Notes under the pieces: generated by a model
Seen by the model: the letters and a program-made list of their open reading frames with translations, nothing else
Databases searched by the model: none
What the model was told of the DNA's origin: nothing
Made by a program: the position numbers and the translations under genes
Shown: piece by piece, positions 6,419-12,001 of the stretch
Layout of the letters: every line of letters starts with the position of its first letter
Position numbering within the stretch: position 1 is the first letter of the stretch
DNA from: JBOHHR01 sp050740975
GTDB taxonomy: Bacteria; Pseudomonadota; Gammaproteobacteria; JBOHHR01
Direction: 5' to 3'
Assembly: GCA_050740975.1 (NCBI GenBank)
Contig: JBOIEE010000296.1
Coordinates: forward strand, 1-12,001
DNA length: 12,001 nt

Positions 6419-7165
6419 CTAACAACCCTCATAATGTTCCTGAATAAACTCGTCCAAAAGGGCGCATTGCTCTCTATCCAAATCCGACACTCGGATCAAA
6501 TCGGGGCGCTTCAACCAAGTGCGACCTAAAGCTTGTTTCCGGCGCCAGCGCGCGATCGCTTCGTGGTTACCATTCAACAACACCTCTGGAACCCGTTGGC
6601 CGTCAATTATCTCCGGACGCGTGTAATGCGGATGATCCAGCAAACCCCGAGAGAACGAATCCTCCCTCGCTGAGTCTTCATGCCCTAAGGCACCCGGCAA
6701 GATCCGGGCTAGCGCGTCAATAACAACCATTGCCGCCAGCTCACCCCCACTTAGGACATAATCGCCAATAGACCATTCTTCATCCACGTCGGCTTGGATC
6801 ACACGCTCATCCGCTCCTTCGTAACGCCCGGTCACCATAACCAAGCTTTCTCCGCGCGCCAACTCCTCAACCCCTCGCTGGTTCAGCCTTCTACCCTGAG
6901 GAGATAAATAGATCACCCTGCTTTGACCCCCTAGGACGCGTACAGCCGATTGAATCGCCTCGCGCAGGGGCCCTACCATCATTACCATCCCGGGTCCGCC
7001 ACCGTAAGGCCGGTCATCGACGGTAGCGCGACGATCCTTTGCTAAGTCCCTTGGGTTAACTCCCGTAACTTGCAGCAAACCTCTCTTGATACAGCGCCCG
7101 GTGATGCCATACTTGGTTATGGCAACCAACATCTCGGGAAACAAAGTTACGACGGCGATCCGCAT
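6419..7165 (-). CDS. trmD: tRNA (guanine-37-N1)-methyltransferase
   Basis: The 248-aa SPOUT-class enzyme uses S-adenosylmethionine to make m1G37 next to the anticodon of certain tRNAs, which prevents +1 frameshifting. The trefoil-knot cofactor site is complete: [10 protein letters not shown] (about 88-96), [10 protein letters not shown] (113-122) and [15 protein letters not shown] (130-144). The catalytic pair falls on the same numbers as in E. coli: R154 ([11 protein letters not shown]) and D169 ([19 protein letters not shown]). The C-terminal helical tRNA-binding domain is present ([12 protein letters not shown]). It lies 24 nt downstream of rimM and is co-directional with it, as in most proteobacteria. 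Confidence 0.97.
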   Translation of the reverse strand: MRIAVVTLFPEMLVAITKYGITGRCIKRGLLQVTGVNPRDLAKDRRATVDDRPYGGGPGMVMMVGPLREAIQSAVRVLGGQSRVIYLSPQGRRLNQRGVEELARGESLVMVTGRYEGADERVIQADVDEEWSIGDYVLSGGELAAMVVIDALARILPGALGHEDSAREDSFSRGLLDHPHYTRPEIIDGQRVPEVLLNGNHEAIARWRRKQALGRTWLKRPDLIRVSDLDREQCALLDEFIQEHYEGC

Positions 7166-7189
7166 CAGCGAACAACGTAAGCTGGTGCA

Positions 7190-7738
7190 TTACGCGTCAG
7201 GATCCCAATCCACCGCGATGCACCGCAGGACCGAATCAATACTATCTACGTAGATGCCCGAAATAAACGGAATCAAACGTTCTCGCTCTCCCTGCACCAC
7301 CACCAAAACATCGTGCACACCGGTCTCAATCAAACCGGTCACGGCCCCAAATTCGATTCCTTCCCTGTTCACTACCCGCATCCCGATCAGATCCGCCCAA
7401 TAGTATTCACCCAAACCGGGTTCGGGCAATTGGGAACGGTAAACCCCGATCTTTTGACCTATCGATGCCCTTGCTTGGACGCGGCCCTCGTAACCCTCCA
7501 GCAGCGCTACCACTGCATCCCGGTGGGTTTTTGCATCGACTACCCATCGTTCCAGCCAGCCCCCGCTATCCCCAAGGTACCAGGGCGAATAATGCAATAT
7601 ATTGGTCTTTGGTTGGGTGTAGGAATAAACTCTTACCCACCCCTTGACCCCATAAACGCCACATACGCGCCCCACTAGAATGGGCCCGTTTTTTCCTTCC
7701 TTTGTGTGTTTCGAATGCCGAGCTTCACAAAGCGGCAT
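7190..7738 (-). CDS. rimM: 16S rRNA processing / 30S maturation factor RimM
   Basis: The 182-aa protein, the same length as E. coli RimM, binds S19 and assists assembly of the 30S head. The N-terminal RimM barrel shows ILVGRVCGVYGVKGWVRVYS followed by YTQP (about residues 20-43). The C-terminal PRC-barrel shows YYWADLIGM, the conserved YYW-DLIG motif, and ends with RLIPFISGIYV and AVDWDPD. Its ATG overlaps the rpsP stop as TAATG, so translation is likely coupled; no independent Shine-Dalgarno site is evident. The first 18 residues are polar and poorly conserved in type, so a slightly later start is possible. Confidence 0.95.
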   Translation of the reverse strand: MPLCEARHSKHTKEGKNGPILVGRVCGVYGVKGWVRVYSYTQPKTNILHYSPWYLGDSGGWLERWVVDAKTHRDAVVALLEGYEGRVQARASIGQKIGVYRSQLPEPGLGEYYWADLIGMRVVNREGIEFGAVTGLIETGVHDVLVVVQGERERLIPFISGIYVDSIDSVLRCIAVDWDPDA

Positions 7739-7983
7739 TACACGGATGCGTGACGCTTAATCAGTGATGCCACTCGCTCGGTAGGCTTCGCCCCATTTGA
7801 TAACCAGTATTGCAGGCGTTCTTTATCGATATTGAACGCTGTCACTGCTCCTGTAGCAATAGGATTAAAAAAGCCTACCCGCTCAATACGCCGCCCATCC
7901 CGTTTGTAGCGGCTGTCCGCCACCACGATATGATAAAAAGGACGTTTCTTCGCTCCCGCCCGGGACAAACGAATCTTTACCAT
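7738..7983 (-). CDS. rpsP: 30S ribosomal protein S16 (bS16)
   Basis: The 81-aa protein begins [20 protein letters not shown], the near-invariant bS16 N-terminus, and contains [14 protein letters not shown] and [16 protein letters not shown]. It is an early 30S assembly protein in the platform/body of 16S rRNA. The frame is open for another 38 codons upstream, but those residues are hydrophobic and unlike S16, so the ATG at 7983 is the start; GGA lies 5 nt before it. It leads the rpsP-rimM-trmD-rplS-xerD operon and is divergent from the folate gene. Confidence 0.97.
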   Translation of the reverse strand: MVKIRLSRAGAKKRPFYHIVVADSRYKRDGRRIERVGFFNPIATGAVTAFNIDKERLQYWLSNGAKPTERVASLIKRHASV

Positions 7984-8004
7984 AATGGTCCAGTCCCCGA
8001 TAAT
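7976..8004 (+). promoter_or_regulatory. weak candidate promoter for the folate cyclo-ligase gene
   Basis: TTTACC (7976-7981) and GATAAT (7999-8004, 5 of 6) are spaced by 17 nt on the plus strand, giving a start near 8011. It overlaps the first codon of rpsP on the other strand, so the two transcripts would compete. Confidence 0.3.
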
Positions 8005-8018
8005 GCAAAACAGCGCAA

Positions 8019-8048
8019 ATTTTAAAGCAAAATTGCTTAAGAGGACAA
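8019..8048 (-). promoter_or_regulatory. candidate promoter of the rpsP operon
   Basis: On the minus strand TTGTCC (8043-8048) and TAAAAT (8019-8024, 5 of 6 to consensus) stand 18 nt apart, about 35 nt before rpsP. The spacer contains the short palindrome AAGCAATTTTGCTT (8025-8038), which could be an operator or chance AT-rich symmetry. Confidence 0.45.
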
Positions 8049-8066
8049 GAAACAAGCCGAAAATAG

Positions 8067-8675
8067 ATGAACTCCTTATCGATAGGCCCTCTGGCAAGAG
8101 AAAAATCTACGCTGCGCAGCGAAATGAAACAGCGCCGGCAAGCGCTTTCCTCAGACCGGCGCGCCCTTTTTTCGTACCGCATCGCCGAGCGGGTACTTAA
8201 ACTCCCGGAACTCGGGCATGCAGCAGTCGTTTTCATTTACCTATCGCACAAGGACGAGGCAGCGACACATTCGATCGTGGACTGGCTGCAGGCTGAGGGC
8301 AAAATCGTGTTGGTGCCGAAGATCATCGACAGTACCAAAATGGCCGCGTGTAGGTTCCCAGGTTGGGACAGATTAATTAAGGGTCCTCTCGGGATCCTTT
8401 ACCCTTCCGATTCCAAGGAACACTTCGCGCCGGTCGATGTAGCTCTAACCCCAGGCCTTGCGTTCTCAACCACGGGCGCGCGATTAGGTTTTGGCGCCGG
8501 TTACTACGACCGTTGGTTCTCAACCCACGGAGCGAATGTCAAGATTGGATTATCGTTTGAGTCGCAGCTATTGTCAGCGCTCCCGACTGACCAAACCGAT
8601 GTCCCCATGAACCTTATCGTGACCGAAGAACGCTGCGTCCACGTCAGCGCACAAAATCAGCACGACTTGACGTAA
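8067..8675 (+). CDS. ygfA: 5-formyltetrahydrofolate cyclo-ligase
   Basis: The enzyme has 202 aa (MTHFS family, EC 6.3.3.2). It uses ATP to convert 5-formyl-THF, a dead-end by-product that inhibits folate enzymes, into 5,10-methenyl-THF in the cytosol. Diagnostic are [17 protein letters not shown] near residue 16, [31 protein letters not shown], and the nucleotide/folate motif GFGAGYYDR (residues 141-149). In many gammaproteobacteria this gene follows zapA and 6S RNA; here the 83-nt gap to the divergent rpsP is too short for 6S RNA. The ATG at 8067 lacks a close Shine-Dalgarno site (GAGGA is 21 nt upstream). A start at the in-frame ATG of M20 would cut the first helix, so I keep the longer form. 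Confidence 0.93.
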   Translation: MNSLSIGPLAREKSTLRSEMKQRRQALSSDRRALFSYRIAERVLKLPELGHAAVVFIYLSHKDEAATHSIVDWLQAEGKIVLVPKIIDSTKMAACRFPGWDRLIKGPLGILYPSDSKEHFAPVDVALTPGLAFSTTGARLGFGAGYYDRWFSTHGANVKIGLSFESQLLSALPTDQTDVPMNLIVTEERCVHVSAQNQHDLT

Positions 8676-8827
8676 AGTCGCGGCAAGGTGACACTCAGCG
8701 GGCATACCCAATTTTAGCCGCGTCCCCAAACTGTACTTAACCTATTCGATTTTATCGTACTTTTTCGATAAAGATGCGCGGTGGCACCCGACTTGCCTTG
8801 CCAAAATGTTTAATGCTTTGGAGGCCC
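8676..8827. other. intergenic stretch between the cyclo-ligase gene and the small membrane protein
   Basis: No gene or clear terminator follows the cyclo-ligase gene here. A 7-bp hairpin, TTTATCG (8751-8757) and CGATAAA (8766-8772) with an 8-nt loop rich in T, lies upstream of the small membrane gene. Its meaning is unknown. Confidence 0.35.
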
Positions 8828-9109
8828 GTATTGGCCAGTATCGCATCACGTTGTTGCGCGGCCCTCGATTCCACAGCGGTCGCGGCTCTTGTAATTGCGT
8901 TTTTGTGCTTGACCAACGATTTGTGGTCGCTGGATCCAGTTGACGGCTATCTAGAGGTTTTCTTTTTCGCCCTTCATGTTTCAGTGGTCGCACTCATAGC
9001 AGGGCGCTTGCTTGAGCTTGCGAGCTTAGCTTCGGGGCCTCACCAGAACCGCGTCCTTTCGGCTGTCGTGCGCCTGGAGGCATACCCGCTAGAGAACTTC
9101 CTTCCCTAG
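8828..9109 (+). CDS. hypothetical small membrane protein with two predicted helices
   Basis: I do not recognise this product. From a TTG at 8828 it has 93 residues: a helix at about 15-33 (TAVAALVIAFLCLT), a short turn with NDLWSLDPVDG, a second helix at about 41-58 (LEVFFFALHVSVVALIAG), and a polar tail. The TTG is preceded at 6 nt by TGGAGG (8816-8821), the best ribosome binding site in the frame; ATGs at 8810 and 8774 extend the product but lack one. The stop lies 15 nt before a strong terminator, which fits the end of a real transcript. It could also be a chance frame in the long gap between the cyclo-ligase gene and pnp. Confidence 0.45.
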   Translation, partial: VLASIASRCCAALDSTAVAALVIAFLCLTNDLWSLDPVDGYLEVFFFALHVSVVALIAGRLLELASLASGPHQNRVLSAVVRLEAYPLENFLP

Positions 9110-9124
9110 TACTGGATCATCACC

Positions 9125-9156
9125 AAAAAGGTGAGGTCTACGGACCCTGCCTTTTT
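9125..9156. terminator. bidirectional intrinsic terminator between convergent genes
   Basis: AAAAAGG (9125-9131) pairs with CCTTTTT (9150-9156). After two G-T wobbles and one mismatch, GGTC (9135-9138) pairs with GACC (9143-9146) around TACG. In the plus-strand transcript this is a C(UACG)G tetraloop of the very stable UNCG class. U-runs arise on both strands, so it can end the plus transcript coming from 9109 and the pnp transcript, whose stop is at 9206. Confidence 0.8.
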
Positions 9157-9205
9157 AAGAGTTCACCAAACAATGGCGATCCCCCGATAACCGAGCGACG
9201 AACCT

Positions 9206-11302
9206 TCAGTTGGGATTTTCGACCGCCTTCATGCTTAATCGGATCCGTCCCTGTTTATCGATCTCCAGGACTTTCACCCTGACCAAGTCGCCTTCGGACA
9301 GCTTGTCGCTCACGTTTTGTACCCGCTCGTCAGAAATCTGCGAGATGTGGACCAACCCGTCCTTGCCGGGCAAGATGTTAACAAAGGCACCGAAATCCAT
9401 TAGCTTCGCTACACGCCCTTCGTAGATTTTCCCGACTTCGACTTCGGCGGTAATTTGTTCGACTCGCCGACGCGCTTCTTGGCCAGCCGCGTAATCGACC
9501 GAAGCGATTTTTACTGTGCCGTCATCGGCGATGTCGATGATCGCTCCTGTCGCCTCCGTGATAGCGCGGATCGTACTACCTCCCTTGCCAATAACGTCTC
9601 GTATCTTTTCGGGATCGATCTTTAGGGTAATAATACGTGGCGCGTATTCGGACATCTCCTCGCGTGGTTTGTCGATCACGCGATTCATTTCTTCCAATAT
9701 TCGGAGACGACCGTGCTTTGCCTGCTCTAGGGCGATTCGCATTATCTCCTTGGTGATGCCAGCGACTTTAATGTCCATCTGCAAAGCGGAAATGCCCCTA
9801 TGAGTACCCGCTACTTTGAAATCCATATCACCCAGATGGTCTTCATCACCCATGATGTCAGACAGGACTACAAACTGTTCACCCTCCTTGATCAGTCCCA
9901 TAGCAATCCCTGCCACGGCGGCCCGGATGGGCACGCCTGCATCCATAAGGGACAAGCTCGTGCCGCATACGGAGGCCATAGAGCTCGAGCCATTCGATTC
10001 GGTGATCTCAGACACCACCCGAATCACGTAAGGAAACTCCTCCTGGCTCGGCATGACAGCCATCATGCCACGCTTAGCTAAACGTCCATGGCCGATCTCT
10101 CGTCGCTTGGGAGCACCTGTCCTTCCCGTTTCTCCGACACTGTACGGCGGAAAATTGTAATGCAGCATGAACTGTTCCCGACGCTCGCCCTCGATGGCAT
10201 CGATGATCTGGGCATCGCGTTCGGTCCCGAGCACCGTTGTTACCAGTGCTTGGGTTTCACCCCGCGTGAACAACGCCGATCCATGGGTACGTGGCAACAC
10301 TCCAACTTTTATGGTTAGCGGCCGGATAGCGTCGCGCAATCGACCATCGATCCGCTTTTCACCCGCTATAGTGGTTTGGCGTACGACTTTGGATTCCAGT
10401 TCTTCGATTGCCCTTTGCACCGGCTCCGGTGGCCATTTGCATTCGTATTCCTCACCATCGCATAGCTGGCGAATGATATCCTCCCGAATGCCCTTGAGCC
10501 GATCGCGGCGCGCGAGCTTATCGGTGATGCGGTACGCCTCTCCAATGATTTCTCCGAACCCCGTCTTGACGGTGGACGTAAGCTCTAGGTCCTCAGCCGG
10601 CGGGATCCAATCCCAAGAAGCAACACCCGCCTGCTGTGCAAACTCGCGAATATTCTGGATCACAATCTGCATCTGTTCGTGGCCGAACATCACGCCACCC
10701 AGCATGGTTTCTTCCGACAGCTCTTTAGCTTCCGATTCCACCATAAGCACGGACGATTCGGTACCGGCCACCACCAAATCCATTTCCGAACGCGCGACTT
10801 CGGCAAAGGTGGGATTCAACAAGTATTGGCCATCGATATAACCTACCCGCGCCGCACCGATAGGTCCGCCGAACGGCATACCGGAAATGGTTAGCGCCGC
10901 CGAAGCGCCGATCAGAGCCGGTATATCGGGATCGATGGCAGGATCCAGTGACAACACCGTGGCTAGGATCTGCACTTCATTTCTAAATCCTTTGGGGAAC
11001 AGGGGTCGCAGAGGGCGATCGATGAGGCGCGATGTTAAGGTTTCTTTCTCGCTCGGCCGGCCTTCACGCTTAAAAAATCCACCGGGAATTTTGCCTGCCG
11101 CGTACGTACGCTCCATGTAATCGACGGTCAACGGGAAAAAATCGCGCTCGGGCTGCACTCCTTTGTTGCCCACAACAGTGACCAAAACCACCGTATCCCC
11201 CATACTTGCCACCACGGCGCCCGAGGCTTGCCGAGCGATTTCACCGCTCTCGAGCACCATAGCACATCTGCCGTATTGAAAACGCCTCGTTATTTTTGCC
11301 AT
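9206..11302 (-). CDS. pnp: polyribonucleotide nucleotidyltransferase (PNPase)
   Basis: The 698-aa protein is a trimeric phosphorolytic 3'-5' exoribonuclease and core degradosome enzyme that can also add 3' tails. Order of domains: RNase PH-like 1 (about 1-140, with [12 protein letters not shown] at 77-88), helical linker (about 240-305), RNase PH-like 2 (about 320-530), KH (about 553-620, loop GKGG at 572-575) and S1 (about 623-692, [13 protein letters not shown]). Catalytic D486 and D492 in [15 protein letters not shown] keep the E. coli numbering, and [12 protein letters not shown] (436-447) is the phosphate-binding region. It follows rpsO as usual, 72 nt away. The leader behind the rpsO terminator is only about 43 nt, pyrimidine-rich, without a long RNase III stem of its own. 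Confidence 0.98.
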   Translation of the reverse strand: MAKITRRFQYGRCAMVLESGEIARQASGAVVASMGDTVVLVTVVGNKGVQPERDFFPLTVDYMERTYAAGKIPGGFFKREGRPSEKETLTSRLIDRPLRPLFPKGFRNEVQILATVLSLDPAIDPDIPALIGASAALTISGMPFGGPIGAARVGYIDGQYLLNPTFAEVARSEMDLVVAGTESSVLMVESEAKELSEETMLGGVMFGHEQMQIVIQNIREFAQQAGVASWDWIPPAEDLELTSTVKTGFGEIIGEAYRITDKLARRDRLKGIREDIIRQLCDGEEYECKWPPEPVQRAIEELESKVVRQTTIAGEKRIDGRLRDAIRPLTIKVGVLPRTHGSALFTRGETQALVTTVLGTERDAQIIDAIEGERREQFMLHYNFPPYSVGETGRTGAPKRREIGHGRLAKRGMMAVMPSQEEFPYVIRVVSEITESNGSSSMASVCGTSLSLMDAGVPIRAAVAGIAMGLIKEGEQFVVLSDIMGDEDHLGDMDFKVAGTHRGISALQMDIKVAGITKEIMRIALEQAKHGRLRILEEMNRVIDKPREEMSEYAPRIITLKIDPEKIRDVIGKGGSTIRAITEATGAIIDIADDGTVKIASVDYAAGQEARRRVEQITAEVEVGKIYEGRVAKLMDFGAFVNILPGKDGLVHISQISDERVQNVSDKLSEGDLVRVKVLEIDKQGRIRLSMKAVENPN

Positions 11303-11345
11303 ATCTTTACTAAGCGCTGCCGAGGAAATACCAGAAGAAAAAACA

Positions 11346-11376
11346 GAAAAAAGCGTGGAGAAAAAGCTACACGCTT
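11346..11376 (-). terminator. intrinsic terminator behind rpsO
   Basis: On the minus strand AAGCGTG (11370-11376) pairs with CACGCTT (11351-11357) across a 12-nt loop and runs into six T (11347-11352). The 5' arm begins inside the rpsO TAA stop codon, so a terminating ribosome covers it. Partial termination here would set the rpsO:pnp ratio, as the E. coli t1 terminator does. Confidence 0.75.
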
Positions 11377-11644
11377 ATTTACGCAAACCTAAGCGTGCGA
11401 TGAGATCGCGATATCGGTCAAGGTCTCTGCCCTTCAAATAATCCAAGAGCTTGCGCCGTTGATTAACGAGTTTAAGCAGACCTCGGCGAGAGTGAGTATC
11501 GGACTTGTGGAGCTTGAAGTGATCGCTAAGCCCATCGATACGCGCGGAGAGCAATGCAACCTGAACTTCGGAGGATCCCGTGTCCTTGGGTGAGCGCTGA
11601 TACTTAACGATAACCTCTCCTTTATGTTCGGTGCTAAGCGACAT
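11375..11644 (-). CDS. rpsO: 30S ribosomal protein S15 (uS15)
   Basis: The 89-aa protein, the family's standard length, binds the 16S rRNA three-way junction early in assembly and makes an intersubunit bridge. It starts [17 protein letters not shown]; the block [19 protein letters not shown], the rRNA-binding [20 protein letters not shown], and the LLDYLKGRD and LIARLGLRK endings are all typical. A TTG six codons upstream opens a longer frame, but the ATG at 11644 has GGAG 9 nt before it and gives the conserved N-terminus. It lies between truB and pnp, the normal gammaproteobacterial order. Confidence 0.97.
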   Translation of the reverse strand: MSLSTEHKGEVIVKYQRSPKDTGSSEVQVALLSARIDGLSDHFKLHKSDTHSRRGLLKLVNQRRKLLDYLKGRDLDRYRDLIARLGLRK

Positions 11645-11674
11645 CCTGGAAGACTCCAACACTTACGTTAGCTT

Positions 11675-11703
11675 ATTGTACCCGCGGCCCTTCGCGCCCA
11701 CAA
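11675..11703 (-). promoter_or_regulatory. candidate rpsO promoter
   Basis: TACAAT (11675-11680, 5 of 6 to the -10 consensus) with TTGTGG (11698-11703) 17 nt upstream lies in the 87-nt truB-rpsO gap. Transcription would start near 11668 and leave a short leader before the GGAG site. Confidence 0.5.
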
Positions 11704-11731
11704 GACAAATCGCCGACGAACTGCGCTGACC

Positions 11732-12001
11732 TCATGAATTCATCAACCGCCGGGGTGCGATCCTACCATCCGCTAACACCTGGCCTACGCCTAAGAATTC
11801 GTCTCCCCGGTCGTAAAGCCGTACCAATCCCGCGACAGGCGCATGAGACACCACGACCGCTTGCCCATTGCGCAAGTAAAAAGCCGCATCCTCAGACAAG
11901 CGAATATCCGGCTGGGTTAGCAGGGCACTGTCCGGCGGGCGCAGCACGACCTGTAGTCGTTCCCTATCTTCCTCCCTGAGACGCTTGACTTCATCCAGCG
12001 T
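11732..12001 (-). CDS. truB: tRNA pseudouridine synthase B, C-terminal part (runs off the window)
   Basis: Eighty-nine residues are visible, in frame from the window edge (TLDEVKRLREEDRERLQVVL) to a TGA at 11732. TruB isomerises U55 in the T-loop of nearly all tRNAs. The part seen is the C-terminal region: LLRPPDSALL-type segment, then a PUA-like end with GLVRLYDRGDEFLGVGQVL and the closing DGRIAPRRL. The catalytic Asp lies beyond the window. Its place directly before rpsO and pnp, co-directional, confirms the call. Confidence 0.93.
   Translation of the reverse strand, partial: TLDEVKRLREEDRERLQVVLRPPDSALLTQPDIRLSEDAAFYLRNGQAVVVSHAPVAGLVRLYDRGDEFLGVGQVLADGRIAPRRLMNS

Noticed and set aside
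7984..8066. 6S RNA upstream of the folate cyclo-ligase gene
   Set aside because: The gap is only 83 nt and is shared with the rpsP promoter; 6S RNA needs roughly twice that.

Overview
The window looks like chromosomal core sequence from a gammaproteobacterium with moderately high GC. The grounds are the truB-rpsO-pnp and rpsP-rimM-trmD-rplS gene orders, a XerD with the family's usual ending, and an FtsN-like SPOR protein directly behind argS, which recalls the argS/PA5052 order of Pseudomonas. I cannot place it below class level. It carries no tRNA, rRNA, CRISPR array, transposase or prophage gene that I can see.

Layout from left to right: (1) 1-2834, minus strand: argS, a SPOR-domain membrane protein, a small conserved protein of unknown function and the first part of an alpha/beta hydrolase, tightly packed with overlapping or nearly touching ends. 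argS is cut by an in-frame TAA. (2) 3019-3912, plus: a REC-GGDEF response regulator whose GGDEF domain has lost catalytic residues but keeps the c-di-GMP I-site. (3) 4164-4802, plus: a 1-Cys peroxiredoxin with its own plausible promoter. (4) 4865-7983, minus: the ribosome/RNA operon rpsP-rimM-trmD-rplS followed by xerD. Its trmD-rplS gap is unusually large and holds a 111-bp nested inverted-repeat element plus a terminator-like hairpin just before rplS. (5) 8067-8675, plus: 5-formyltetrahydrofolate cyclo-ligase, divergent from rpsP. (6) 8828-9109, plus: a possible small two-helix membrane protein, followed by a strong bidirectional terminator. (7) 9206-12001, minus: pnp, rpsO with its intrinsic terminator, and the C-terminal end of truB.

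Most genes serve translation and RNA metabolism: arginyl-tRNA charging, 16S and 50S proteins, tRNA m1G37 methylation, 30S maturation, tRNA pseudouridylation and RNA decay. The window is mainly housekeeping. The points that deserve a second look are the interrupted but otherwise intact argS with its odd start region, the structured element inside the L19 operon with the attenuator-like hairpin, and the degenerate GGDEF protein as a possible c-di-GMP receptor.
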